Shown piece after piece: positions 1 through 13,015 of a DNA stretch of 64,000 nt (its first letter is position 1; every line of letters starts with the position of its first letter). Both the position numbers and the translations under genes were made by a program. The notes beneath the pieces are model-generated. The model ran no database searches. It saw only the letters and a list, made by a program, of their open reading frames with translations, and was not told where the DNA came from. This stretch comes from Branchiostoma lanceolatum (Eukaryota > Chordata > Leptocardii > Amphioxiformes > Branchiostomatidae). The DNA is taken from assembly GCF_035083965.1 (NCBI RefSeq), contig NC_089726.1, positions 6,329,501 to 6,393,500 of the forward strand, in the 5' to 3' direction.

Positions 1-152
1 TTGCTCTTTTCCTCAATTCAAAGGGGTCGTGAACAGCAGATACTATTTTTTTAACGCAAAGACGCGTGTCATAACGTTACTTGGATGTGTAATTTTCATC
101 GACGATTCATTGATATCTTTTGTTTGTTCTTTTGTGACTTCTTCAGGTGGAT

Positions 153-3100
153 ATGACAGCATTCAAGCTCCTTGTGCTGCTGGTGCCCCTGTTCCTCGTG
201 GGTACAGGTTTGGCCTCAGCTGACGACTTGGAGAAAACTCCAGGTAAGAAATTTGAATATCGTTCAATCAGTTGGATTATTGCATGATAGCTAGGTCAGT
301 TAAGCAGTAGCACAGAAAGGTAATTCCAACATGCAGGGCCGTGGCATTATAGGTCAATACAAATAGTCCTCATGAACATAATGCATACTATCGAGGGTCA
401 TGAATTAACAACAAGGGGGACATTGACAAAAGCTGTTTTGCAGTATTCGCTTCAAGCCTGATAGTTTAGTATAACGTTAGTTCACCGGGGTTTTACGAAT
501 AAGCGTTAATTGAAATCAATCTGGCAGAACAATAAACCATCTTTTTTTCCTGCTATTTCGTCGATATGATAGAATACCTTTGTCACTTGTGCTATTTTAT
601 TTTTTTCAACCTCTATTTAACCTTGAAAGTATACAATATACGCTCATTCGGCCGGGGCCGTTTTTCAAGAGTTCAAAGGAGGAGGTCAGGGGTCCTTTTA
701 ACATATCATCGGAAAATATAACAAAAGTCGTTTTACAAAGATAACGTTACAATCAGTATTCCATAAAAATAAGTCTACGATATAACATCATTTCCATATT
801 CGGTATTCATAGTCAGTCCATAGTTACTCGTCGCAACATATTTTGTCTCTAGTCGTGCTGATACCATACTATGGACATTTGAAACTACCGTCCGTCGCAC
901 TCAGAATGAACGTGCACTCGGACGAGGGCTAACATTTTTCTGGGAGAGAAGATTCGCCATGATTATCTTGCCGTTGATTACCTATCATACAACAGCTACT
1001 GTTCCTTCCTTTGCTTGAAGAGAGTGCTAAGGATATAAACGTGTCCAAACGCGTTTTTGATGATTGATCACACTTCGAGTCCATTTGCAGGTTAGCAAAA
1101 GAGATTCTCATAAGTTGGCTTGTAAATAATTGTGTTTAGCTGGAAGCGGATGTGACATTTGTCTTATAAACCAGCGAACAACCATGTAGTACAATTCTCC
1201 CATGACGCCCTCGAACTGTTTCAATAATGGACCGAGAGTTTTTGGCGTCGTCATCTTCGACTCTATGGTTATCAAAGCTTTTCTGAATACTTAAGTCTGC
1301 CAAGTTTGCATTCCTGGTGGTATTACTGATGTTACATCTAGCACATATCCCTTAACACCCCGTTTTTTTAAATCCCTGTTTTATATTACCCTGCGGTTTT
1401 TGATATGTGAAATAACATTAAGTCCGATTGGCAAAAATACTAGGAATTTTACAGTAGTGGTTGCAGTTTCGTGCTCGGTCCATCTCCTGAGTCCTATCTT
1501 GGCCATTTTTTGTCATTCAGTGTAGGAGTCAAGGTCTGATTTTGTGTCCTCCGGTTTGCTAGATTTTCCAAGATTAGTTTGCCCGGGTCGACTATGCGTT
1601 CTGATTTAGTCGAGTTACGTCACAGTTTTTGTGCGCACCGTAACCTATTACGAGCTCGCTACAGCAAACGTCTGCTCGGCCGCCCGTTAAACGGTCATGA
1701 CACACTACGGTCGGAGTTTGACAGCGATATCCTTCAAGTAACTTGAAAGGAGAACCGCTTCCTTCCGTGTTGAAGTACTGCTGGTTTGAGCAAATTGTGA
1801 AGTTGGTGAAGTTGGTTGTGTGACTGTGCTTATATATTGATTGTTTACTGCGTATATTGCTTGTTTGTATTGGACAGTCCAGATGCTGTTACTTATTATG
1901 TTTAGCCATACCTAGTATGGCTCAACATATTGTTTTTACTCATGTTTCTTCTTCTCCTTCTTCTTCTTCTTCTTCTCCTGTCAAATCTTCAAATCGATTC
2001 CTCTCTGTCATTTTTTGACCAAATGACCTGAAATTTGGTACAAAGGTAGTTTAGGCAAATACCCATACACGATTTTTAAATTGTTCCGATATTGACCTTG
2101 AAAATGATTTTATTGAGGTTTTTCTGACCAAAAACGTACATTTCGGCCTCCTGTGCTCTGGAAATACATCCAAATGACCTGAAATTTGCTGTGGGGGTAC
2201 AATGAACAAATATTCAGAGAACCCCATTCGCACTTTCGGCAAACATTACTTCAAAATACGATTTTGCAGGAGAACATTGGGTATTTTCCTCATATGACCT
2301 ATAGGTCATTGACCCCTATTGCACCTGGACTGGCTGTGAGCCTTGCGACCACCCGATTGGCCAATTGAGTTAATTAAGTTGTCTTGCATTTCTGGAGCAG
2401 GTGTGCTACATTTGTAGTATTCATACCAAATGTGGTATGGGAATGCGCAGGACATGTGCTTACTATCTCTCATTTGTTCACTATTTTTGAACAAAGATAC
2501 ACATCTCCAGTCAATTCCACGTCACCAAGAAGGTGTTTGTTGCCTTTTGTTGTAACATTTTCGAAACCTTTGCAACAACCTAACTGATATGAGTGAATGT
2601 TTAGAACAATTTCGAACCTTTGTTTGACTTTCGAAATATTTTCTACTGCGTTCCAGCATGTTAGAAACATTTAAATCGGCGGGTACAATATTGATATAAG
2701 TTTCGAAACTATCACAACACATAGATTCATCTTTTGTTCGTACAGTTTCGAACATTGGTTAAATGAGCCATACGAAAGCAATTTACACGTCCCTGCTAAG
2801 TAGCTGATAGCACCTAATGATAGACCAATAAAGACGCCCCACCGCGAGAAGCCTGGCAGGCGATCGTAGGTGTTTTGTTTACTTTCGCGGTATCAAAAAT
2901 TTCCACGTGAAGAACGCGGTTGGGTACTCCCAAAATCCTACTACGCCGGACAGAAAAGTTTCCATTAAATTTGTTAGAAATCTTGAATAGATCTAGTTTT
3001 CTATTGTTAAAAATCCGTTTCAAGGAAACACGACACACACCACGCTACCGGTACGGTACGGGGGTGTCGCCAGCCGAACAAATCCCCCGCCGCTCACGTT

Positions 3101-6100
3101 AACCCGCACCCGTTGTTTACGTTTGGAAGAGGTGAGCTGAGAAACACAACGCTCGTTCAAACCTTACTACCGTTGACTGTCACGCCCTTCGAAGCGGTAA
3201 ACTACAGTCCGAAGATTTCTGTGTGTCCTTCAACAACTACAGATAATCGAAGACTCGTCACTGCATGGCTAGCACAACAAAACAACGAGCGCGCACATCT
3301 TATGTACTTATCGCCTCGGCAAAGTTTGGCGACAAGCTGGAAGTTTGCTTACGAGGAGGAAAGACCGGACATAAATATTTTACGTGATTATCGGGAAAAC
3401 ACCATATTCCGTTGAACTGGGTGGTTAAACTGCAGTTTAGGAAATTTTATAACAGAAATAAAGTTAAATCAATGATTTTGTGAATGTTTATTTCAGCATT
3501 AGTTATTCCAGATATTTTCAAACTCCAAATTCTTCAACACAACACGGGAGATCGTTTCTCCTCAGACTGGCGCGCAACTCCTGACAAAATTGATTGATGA
3601 TCTCTCCCTGCCGCCGACTTCATTCATGATCAAAGACATCAAAGGCGGGCGGAGGGCGGTGGGGAAACTTGAATATATAATGTGGCGAAGTTGTTGCACA
3701 AGGAATTCTCACGCTGAGGGGTACATGAAATAATGCTTACAAAATAGACCTCTATGAATCGGGCCACATTCAGCAATGGTAGACGGATTCGGGGCATGCC
3801 GCGCAAAACACACGGTCTCACTGGGGACAGGCGTTTTGGTCCCGCACGTTGTCGCCGCTACGCGATCGAAAGCACGCCGCTGTCTGTCTCGGACCAACAC
3901 GCGTCTCCCGTGATGTGTAGCGTCCACCAGGCTTTCCTGCGTACGTACGGGCGTATGGATCGTAGAATTCGGCAAAAAAGGAATGATTAGGCCAGTAGAG
4001 TCAGTCCCCGGTAAGGTCAATGATTCGCCCGTTTGCGCTTGTAACGTTAAATGAACTTACCCTCTGGTGGCCAAACTTCACTGACAAACATTCTCCCTAT
4101 TTTTATCATGAGCTTGCGTAGTTAGTCTGGTACTATTATGTGCCGGGAATGTTTATCTATCGCACGCCTTGGAAGGAAGTTCAACCATGATAAATGGTCG
4201 GCCTTTGTGAAAATTTGGAATCCCATGCTGTTGATTTTCGTGATTGAATCTGTAAGAAAATATATTTTCATGTCGTTCATGTTTTTGGGACGGACGCCGG
4301 GACGGGGTGAATTTTTTCTATCATAACATTTTCGTCCCGTCAGTAATGCAAATCGAATCGTGTTACACACGAGGCAAAACACTAAAAACGTGGGTCTAGT
4401 GGAGTGTTTTGGAGCGGGAAAATGCCGGATATTAGCGGTGCCGAACAGTGTACATCGTCGCGCGCGGGTGACGCTCCGTCAAAACAAATCCGCTGGTGGT
4501 CTAGCGCGGCCACCGAAAATAGACTGAAACACACAGGAGGACTTAGCACCTTCGTTTACGGGGCAATTGTGAAAATCTTTTGTTACAAATTGTTCGAACA
4601 TTGAAACATTTGGATAGATGGTTTGAAACTGTTCTAAATAAAGAGATTTTTGTGCAGTTACGTTCGAAATGTTTCCAACATATGTTAAATAAGTTCAAAC
4701 ATGTTATAAGTTTCAATTCTTATTGTTTGAACAGTTTAGAACTATTGTGATTTAGACATTCTTTTAATCAAAATAGTTCAAACATATTACAAATATTATA
4801 TTAAAACCCTCTCGGTGACTTGGAACTGACTCGTATTAAACCAAAATGATGCAAAATTTGACATGTGTCTGCCTTGGTCATGTACACAGGCCCTCATTTA
4901 AATGTTTGGCATACAGCCTTTCAAAACAATTTTTTGAAATAAACAATTTTTTGTTTCGTTTTTTTCAACCCAAATGTATACTATTGAATCATGCATTCAA
5001 ACAAAGGGGTGTCACATTTCTATATTTCACCCATACTATCGCTGCAATATGTTGTTTTTGGTAATTTCCTTCTTCTCCTGTCAAATCCTCATATATATCA
5101 TTATGTATACTATGGAAAACTTAATTCTTTCCTGGGGTTAATTTTTTTTGAACTGGGTTGATTATGCGCGAGAGTGTAATTTTGAGCGGATATTTGTCGA
5201 CTGGTCTAGTTTACATAGAGATGGCACGGGATATCCCATTCTTGCAAGGGGAGGATTCTTTAATTATTTATTGCAATTTTGAGCTGGAGTGATTATGAAA
5301 AAGTCCATTTGTTAGAGTCCATTCCGAGTCACCGTGAGGGTTTTATAATAATATTTGTAATAATTTTGAAAAATTTCTAATAAAAGAATATCTGACTGAC
5401 AATAGTTCTAAATTTTTTTAAAAGATCAAATACAAAAATATGAATTTATTTGAATTTAATTAGATAATTTAGAAATGTTTTGAAAGTAACTGCACAAAAA
5501 CCTCTTTATTTGTAATAATTTCTAAACATCTATGTGATTATTTAACTTTTAGAAATATTAACACAAAATGGTAGAAAATGGTTAACAATGGTAGAATGGT
5601 GATCGCCCCCATAAAAGTAGGTGCTAATCCGGCCCTTCTGTCTGCTTTTGTACATCTTTAGATTTCACTGCAGGACACCGCTTGGTCCTTTGTGGATAGC
5701 ATTCTTCCCTAAACTTCGCAAGGATGTGTTAATTGCTTTCTTCCCTGCCCTCTGATCTATTTATAGAGATGTTACAAATAATGATAGAAAATGGTAGGAA
5801 ATTGTAAATAATTGTAAATAATGGTAGAATGCTGTTACAATTATTAAGAAACTGTTAGAAATATCATATTTCATATGATGAATATTTCTTAAGTTTTAGA
5901 GAACCGGGGAAATATTTATAAAGTTGAAATCACATTCAAAATATTTCTAAAGTATAAAATCTCTCACACAAATAATTACAATAGATTGAAAACATTTGTA
6001 AATTAGGACAATAACAACCCTCGTGGTGACTTGGAATGGACTCTAGCAGTAGTGTATTTGTTTATGTGGATATGGTTTTGGACTGGTCCATATTGTGTTG

Positions 6101-9100
6101 AGGTGCTACTGGAAGACTCCATTGCTGTATGGAGAGACTAATTGTTTTTAAACTCAATTTTGGACTGGGGTGATCCATTTTTTTAGTGGAAGTATTTTAG
6201 AATGGTCCATTTTTATTTTGGGTGATATTTGATATCAGCTACTGCTAGAGTGCATCACCTCTGTGTCCTGTGTTTTCTTCAGTTGTTTAATAAATAAAAA
6301 ATTGTGAATTTGCTGTATATGTGTAGCCCGAATATGCTTTGCTCCAGTAGGTTTTGATAAAACAATCTTAATCAAAGAACTGCACAATCCTCATTTTGCC
6401 CTCACGCTAGAGGTGATGCGTCATATTGGCCGCCAAGCGAAAATGATAAGTAGCAGGCTAACACTGCCGGATCAGTTCATCGGAGTAAAAGATTTGTGTA
6501 CGTGCCTTTGGAAATTACTTAAACCTGTCCCGCGTGTTCCGCTGCTGTACCGTAGAAAGCTGCTAGGGGGCTAAAACCCAATCGATTTTTTTCTCCTGCC
6601 AACAACACCCAACATACAAAAGACCATCAAGATTCATCAACGACCTGTCACGTTATGATGTCCACAGACAAACATAAGCACCCTAAAACATAATATTCTT
6701 GGCGTAGGTAATAGATATCAACCCAGACAAATACGCCAGGGCAATAATTTTCCATTGGCAAACTTGTTGCATTTCATTTCAGAGGATGAACTGCGAGAAA
6801 GGGGATTTCAAGTCTCTGAAGGCTGTGCAAGCCACAAGGTATGGTTATTTAGGATCTCCCATTACGATAACTCATTGTAACTCGACAGGCACCGTACTGG
6901 TGTAAGGAATCCGATATGTTTAAGTTGTCATGTTTCCTACATTGTGGTAATTTTTTCCAACTACTTTCCATTATATATGATTCAACGTGACAAAGAATTT
7001 ATCTTGAAAGACCATATGTCATTACAAACATTTCTCTTTGTCCAATATGATACTTACATGTACATGGGCCTGTCTAATGATGTTACTAATCATGTAAACG
7101 ACCGGAAGATTGACTAACTTCTGAATTTGAGAAGAATTATCAGGTTAGCTACAAAAAAGTTAAGCGATGAATGAAAATGGCTATCCCATCTCTGCTCATA
7201 ACTTCTGGAAATGATGCTTACAGACTTTGATTAGGGTTTTGCTGTGTTTATATTGGGTAGATCAATAGACATACGTCGTGTAAACGTTGATCACAGTGCC
7301 TTGATACTCTATCACTACCTTCGTTATGAAGGTTGTGTTTTCGGTTTTGCTTCGCGATGGAGTGGCTGCGGATGCTTCTGTGTTTGATGTAAACAGCATA
7401 ACTCGAGACGCTCGCACTGTGGAGGGATGTTCATGATAATTGGTGGCTGGGTAAGGGTCAGGAGCGGGTTTCTTCGGTACTACAATGGAACTTAAAAGTT
7501 TAAGGTCTAATTTTCTGGAAGTGCTAGGGTCGTGAATTTTGAGTGGTGGATAGCTCCTGGTGAAGTGAGTAAGTTTTGATACCTGGAGGCTTTTTTGGAA
7601 CTACAGCAGACCTTTTTCTTGGGAACTTTGGAGGAAGATTACTTAAGCCGGTATAACTGGATTTTCATTGTTTTCGGCATGTTGGTACCTAAGACGATTA
7701 TCATAATGAGATGCACATTAATCATGACCTTTGTCACGTAAATATTGAGATAAACTTGTAGCACTGCTGTATCGCCTACTGTAGCATGCAGCGTTTACTA
7801 TACAGTTGGTGTCCTGGAATTAACGTCAATGAGTCAACCTACAGCTGGCATTACTAGTTGGGCCATGGACAAACAGACCTCTGGTTTCATTTGTTTTTGG
7901 AATGAGGATGGCTTTAGTGAAGCTGGCAATTGAGATAGTAAGATGCCAATTATGTCAAACAGGAGCTAATCTGCATAATTGAATATTTTGTATGCGTTGC
8001 GTTCAATGATAAGACTTTCAAACATGTGGAAGATGTCGTGGTGAAAGAGGGGAATATCGGTAAATATCAATGATGCAGATGAAGATCTCATTTGAATGAT
8101 TGATGAGAAAATACTATCATAACATATTGGTAAATGAAGAGGATTTGTCGTAAATGTTAGATCCTTTGTCGAAGGTTTTAGGTTGTAGAACTTGAGTTCC
8201 TATCTATGTTATTTCCAGCATGGGGACCAGTGGGCATCTGCCACGAAGGGGCTCAACTGCGCATGCGCCAGGCGTCGCAGCCTCTGCTACTCGGTGACCT
8301 GTCTGCCAGACACTCGCCTCGCTGTGGTCAAAGGACGCTGGGACTGTGTCTTCGACAATGACAAGCACAGCACCGGTAAGGGAATCAATACTTCAGATAA
8401 TCACATCTTGGGAGGAATAGAACGTCGTATGTAGGAATTCTTTAAGATATGCTTTACCATTGAACAGGAGAATAATATTAGATTTATCACCCTCGGCAGA
8501 GCCAGTGTGTGGTCCCAATACTATTTCTAGTTCAACATAAAAACAACATTTAACAACAGTTTGTTCATTTCTCCTAGAAACAATATCTACAATGAGTACT
8601 CATCAAGACTTTGCTATATATCGCTTCTATGCTGTGATAGTCATATTATAGTTATAATGATCATCTTTAGAAATTCAACAAATAAGAGCGGTATATGTTT
8701 ACATCAACATGCATCAGAATCCGGTTATTCTGTCCTTTACAATCTGTCTTTCGAGTGGTGATTAGGTGTATGTTTGGCTCATACGTCGAGAACGAATCTA
8801 TCTTCGGAAATTCTTGGCGTAAATCACTACGTAACCTGCACTGTTTCTATTTGGGACAAACTTTTACATAGTGGTTCTGGACCTCTTCCATTTAGGTCTA
8901 AAGGGTGTGTTGTTGCAACAGACCCATACGGATGCCAGTGAAAAGGTAAGCTATTTTATTTAAGATATCTAAAGATTCATATATTTGATTTTTGAAGGCA
9001 CCATATGACTCAAACACACACACACACTTTATTGTCACTTCTATTTCACAGGGCGATATAGAAGAAGAAATTTCTTGCGCGACAATCGTAGCTGGTACAA

Positions 9101-12100
9101 TGTATAGCAACTTACGCATATGAGAGTTGAACTATTATTGATAGTTGACAAATATTAAGAACTAATCTAATCTATGCTTAACAATAGAAATAATCTACAG
9201 AATAACACATAGACGCCGAAATATCTATCGCGTTGTATGCTGCTTGAGAAAATGCATGCAATGTTGGAAATATATGATTTCTATCGTTATGATTTTGGCA
9301 ACAATCTTCACATAGTGCTTATAGAATCATAGAATACATACAACAATATGCAGCAAAATCATCTTTTACTTTTGGAAGTACCGCGGCGCATTCCATAAGG
9401 TGATTGTTTCCACTTTACTCCTTCACAGAACCTGATAAAAGTGATAAATGTCTTTCAAGGATGATTCTACTGCAGCAAAAGTAATATTTCGTTCACAATT
9501 CCTTCCAGGGAACCAGTATTGTCCTTCCCAGGCACCCCCCGCGACTGTTGCCTGCGCTCATCGCCCCTATATTCAGCGCTATATTTGGGGCTGGCCGTTT
9601 CATTTATGGTATAGTGAATGGCCAGCAGTCGCTCGCCGAGCTGCAGGACATCAACAGAAAGCTGGACGAGTTGGAAGAGAAAATCGACCAACTCTCATCC
9701 TCGGTCAGCAATCTACATGCGGAAGTGGTGGTGGGGAATCAGTGGACGGAGGGAGTGGTTCTGTACGGACGTGCAGAACAGAGGCTTCGCTACCTGCTGC
9801 ACTACTTGAACGAGAGGCTGAGCCTTGACGCCAATGGACAGCTTCAGCCAACATTTCGGGCTCAACAATGGGCTGATGCAGTGCTTAGCTTCTCATCAGA
9901 TGGGGTGGAAGAGGTAATCTGATTTCGATTCACCCTGCAGCTATTCCTTTAATTATGCCAGGCATTCTTCAGTGAACCAAATACTGTAATTCACTTTATC
10001 TTCAAGAGCAAAATTTCACGGTTTAAGGAAACTGGACATTTTCACTGAATTTTAACTGCAGGTGGGAAGTGATTAAAAAAACGGATGTGTGAAGGAATCA
10101 TGAATAATAACAGTTTTTTTCACGTTGATGATATATTAAAGTTCACGGTATAGAGGTGTCCGAGAAAACAGTGAACATAAAGTGACAGTGAAAGAAACAA
10201 GAATTACAGTACCCTGTCGTTGCCTTTAACTAGTAACTTCATACTTCCATTGGCAATGACTTAGTGTGAATTCTACCAAAATCATGAATCAGAATATCAA
10301 ATTCCTTTGAAACGACAAAGACATTTGCAGGACCAATGTATGTATTTTGATTCTGTATGGATTTCTTTCTGATGCAGATCCTCTTTCACATGCACGACAT
10401 GATGATGGGCACCTTGGGTGTGTTCGGCCGGAAGTCTCTTTTCCTCATTTTCGAGGCCCGAATGGACGGCGATTCAAGTGGGTACTGGAACCAGGTAAGT
10501 GTCACGTAAACATAAACATTTTCAGGAACATGCAGAAATTTTCCTCCTCATCTTTTTATTGAAATGGCGCCTCTTTACCAAGACCTTATCCAACATGTTT
10601 CCTTAAAATTGTGTGCTTGTAGTAGCTACCAATGCAGCAGGTGGTTAAAAACTGTATGTATTCTTATGACGACTGTCAGGTGAACGGTTTCCTTGAGTAT
10701 GTCTACTCCCTGGAGATGTCAGGGTATGCTGCCATTGCCACGGCTCTCAACCTTAAGGGAAGGTCAAGTGAGACAACATACATACTGGGTGAGGGCAAGG
10801 ACAAAATTGAAGAGCAAGAGACCTTCCTGGAGCCATATGTGAAAGGTGAGAATTTACATAAGATATACATGTTTTGACACAAAACTAAACTTAACTGCTA
10901 GTGAAGTCAAGTGCCGCGAGCAACAAATGGCATTCAGCTGCATGTTAGAGCTGTCTAACTACAATTTGTTCATACAGTACCTGAAATAACTTGACAACCC
11001 TTTCAGTTTGTCACGATTTTGTTAGTGGTTTATGCCCTTCGCGTATGATTTAGTAAGCAAGAGATCACTGTCGTCGTCTTTTACTCCATCACAGAATGGC
11101 CTACTGGAACTTACGGCCTGCCGATGACCGACACAGGATGTCCGGTAGCTGCAGACGTAACCTGGCGCACAGGTCAGCGCTACCAAGACCAGGATGGCGC
11201 CTCTAACAACGGCTGGAGTACTGGGCTGCACTTTCCCAGCAGCACCTGTTACACAGGCCACATGATCCAGAAATTCTGCATGAAGGTATGATAAATCACT
11301 GTGTGTGTAGGCTAGGTATCCGATCGGACACTGGGTGATTTTGTCCCTGATGCCTCTGCCTCAATCTTAGTATAAGATAGGCATGACCATAGTGTAATGT
11401 AGATAATCTCTGCTAGTAAGTGTAAGACACCTCTTATCTGTTCAGTCCATCAAAGCTGATGCGAAATTAACAAGTTCACCTGCAACATTTCAGTGTCATG
11501 ACATTAAACAACAAAACAGGAAAAGGGGCTTTGAATATGATCCATTTGCGAGCAAACGGTCCTAAAAACACAAATATTTACATTTTCATGCCTGGGTTAA
11601 GACTCCAATCAAAGTTCGTATTTACAACAAACTGTCTTTTGTTTAACAGACCTACAGTTCCCATGGGAGCGGTACCTGGCCGAGTGGGACATACTGCATT
11701 TTCAAGAGGGGGGCTTGCCCAAGCGGTAAGTTTTTCCATCTATACATTTGTTACTGATGTTAATCCAACTGTCTGTATCCTTTTACCACCATTGTTGACA
11801 TTCTAAAGGAAACAAAAACTTACATAAATTATTGTTTCGTCAATTATAACACAATTCTTATCCAAAGACTTTAAGCACCTGTTCCAGTTGTGCAGTTTCT
11901 TTGTGGAATGGTCAGAACTTTACTTTCTGGAACAGCTATACACGTTTTCCATTGTCTTATAGTCTTTATATTATGTTTTACCATTGGATTGCCCCAAATG
12001 CTCGGGGTTCAATAAGATTAGAATAAGAATGATTTATATATCATAACTTTTAGAATGGCCAGTTTTAAATCACGAAACGATGTTTTTTAAAAATTTAAAC

Positions 12101-12819
12101 TTGTAATCTCTTGGTCCTTGGATAAAACAACACAAAGACAGTGCCTCAAACTTGAAATCCCACATTTATGTCAAGTATCAGTATATTTTTAATAGGTTTC
12201 CGATCGGGGTACGTCTACTGGGATGATGAAGACAGAGGTAACGACAACACTGTTAGCGGGTACTACCCAGATGGTGTTTACAACGAAAACACCAAGATCT
12301 ACTACTGTTGCCGCAGCGATGGCTCCATTTACAACTCCATCACCCTACCGTCCCGCCGCCCCTTCTACCTATTCCGCTACTCATCATCTGGATGCCAGCG
12401 GGTATGTACTGGAATCATGTTCAATTCAGACAAAAACAGCTTCAAGGATAACAGTAGTTAACATTTCAATGAAGTTAACATTCAGGTACATGTAGAAAGG
12501 GTTCTTTCCGTCATCTTGTGCTCCGGGCAGATGTCTGTGAGCAGAGTACGAGTAGCAAGGGCTTCGTAGTGTCACTATATATTTGATGAGTTCATGCTGT
12601 ACATATTATCTATGGTCAATTGATACCATCTCATCATTTTTTTTCTGTATATATATATATATATAATAGGTGCTGAACATGCAAGTTACCCGAGAGTACT
12701 TCCTATGGGATGATGAGAATACCAACAACGATGACACCACATACGGGTCCAACCCGTATAATACTGGTGATGGTCATAACCACAGGCTCTGGTACTGCTA
12801 CTACGAGCCGACCTGGTGA
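153..12819 (+). CDS. Secreted ApeC-domain (apextrin-like) protein, 11 exons, 568 aa
   Basis: Exons 153-243, 6783-6838, 8219-8375, 8896-8945, 9509-9913, 10378-10494, 10638-10845, 11095-11285, 11650-11725, 12196-12401, 12670-12819; all GT-AG and phase-consistent, stop TGA. Residues 1-23 are a signal peptide ending ASA before DDLEKTP. Exons 2-3 hold six cysteines (about residues 45-90). Exon 5 has a hydrophobic stretch (ALIAPIFSAIFGAG) followed by a Lys/Glu-rich coiled coil; exons 6-7 look helical. Residues 362-568 are an ApeC domain: EWPTGTYGLP, a second WPSGTYCI, GYVYWDDED, YYCCRSDG, YFLWDDENTNND and a terminal WYCYYEP. ApeC proteins of amphioxus and sea urchin bind bacterial cell wall and act in mucosal immunity, so a secreted recognition role is likely. 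An acceptor-like TTCAG at 142-146 suggests a 5' noncoding exon outside the window. The N-terminal region is not one I recognise. Confidence 0.87.
474..1400 (-). repeat. Diverged inverted copy of the 41167-42257 element
   Basis: Blocks such as the run around 1060-1200 (tgtcttataaaccagcgaac, tgtgtttagctgg) and 850-905 (tctagtcgtgctgatacca, gaaactaccgtccg) reappear in reverse complement at 41380-41540 and 42050-42110. The left end keeps AACGTT, and the right end keeps a degenerate form of the other terminus. It is an old non-autonomous DNA transposon copy in the opposite orientation. Confidence 0.7.
4600..4828. repeat. Diverged relative of the 5313-6045 element
   Basis: The block near 4641-4675 (aaagagatttttgtgcagtt) is the reverse complement of sequence near 5485-5510, and 4806-4826 matches the terminal CTCGGTGACTTGGAA motif. 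It looks like a partial copy of the same inverted-repeat family. Confidence 0.5.
5313..6045. mobile_element. MITE-like element, about 730 bp
   Basis: Terminal inverted repeats start TAGAGTCCATTCC and continue with AGTCACC and GAGGG; the two arms agree at about 25 of 28 positions. The interior is AT-rich, has no ORF and is full of tagaaat/gtaataa repeats. It is a non-autonomous DNA transposon in intron 1 of the ApeC gene. Confidence 0.65.
6440..6730 (+). repeat. Dispersed repeat family A, partial copy
   Basis: Shares the ordered motifs gttccgctgctgtacc, gctgctagggggc, catcaagattcatcaa and acagacaaacat...aaaacataat with copies at 30110-30700, 39760-40070 and 60415-60670. Noncoding and lying in intron 1. 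Confidence 0.55.
7320..8140 (-). repeat. Dispersed repeat family A, diverged reverse-oriented copy
   Basis: The order ggtactacaatggaa, agtggtggatagctcc, then gaagatctcatttgaatgat matches the reverse-oriented copy at 33560-34380 (ggtactgcagcggaa, agtggtagatggct, gaagacctcatttgcattat). It fills intron 2 of the ApeC gene. Confidence 0.45.
9013..9027. repeat. (AC)n microsatellite
   Basis: Short AC run in intron 4 of the ApeC gene. A TA run also precedes the last exon, at about 12648-12666. Confidence 0.8.
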
Positions 12820-13009
12820 GAAACAACAGGATACCATTTCCCCACAAGAAAGACGGTAGATGCTTTCGGCCCGTCAACGCATTCAAGCGCTTTCTCTGAT
12901 TAAAAGTCATATTTTAGGTGTATAAAGGTGTCGTAAAGTTCGAATACTGGCAACACTTTGACCCTAAATCTGCAAATGCTAAAGAATGGAAATCTGCCTG
13001 GCGAACATC

Positions 13010-13015
13010 AATAAA
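13010..13015 (+). terminator. Poly(A) signal AATAAA of the ApeC gene
   Basis: First AATAAA downstream of the stop at 12817-12819, giving a 3'UTR of about 200 bp. A second AATAAA lies near 13650. Which one is used cannot be told from sequence. Confidence 0.5.

Larger units (their letters stand above)
244..6782 (+). other. Intron 1 of the ApeC gene, repeat-filled
   Basis: This 6.5-kb intron shows no convincing coding exon. It holds a relic of the 1.09-kb inverted-repeat element (474-1400), a TTC microsatellite at about 1946-1980 followed by a motif that recurs at 5070-5087, an inverted-repeat element at 5313-6045 with a diverged relative at 4600-4828, and a dispersed-repeat copy at 6440-6730. 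1500-1760 and 2860-4020 contain CpG-containing unique sequence with short random ORFs in which I see no function. Confidence 0.6.

Noticed and set aside
1946..2260. LTR or viral relic near the TTC microsatellite
   Set aside because: Repeated motifs (ttcttctcctgtcaaatc, atgacctgaaatttg) are visible, but there are no paired ends, primer-binding site or coding motif.
3113..3415. Open frame of 100 codons in intron 1 of the ApeC gene
   Set aside because: Low-complexity-free but without any recognisable motif, codon bias or splice context; ORFs of this size arise by chance in this GC-richer stretch.
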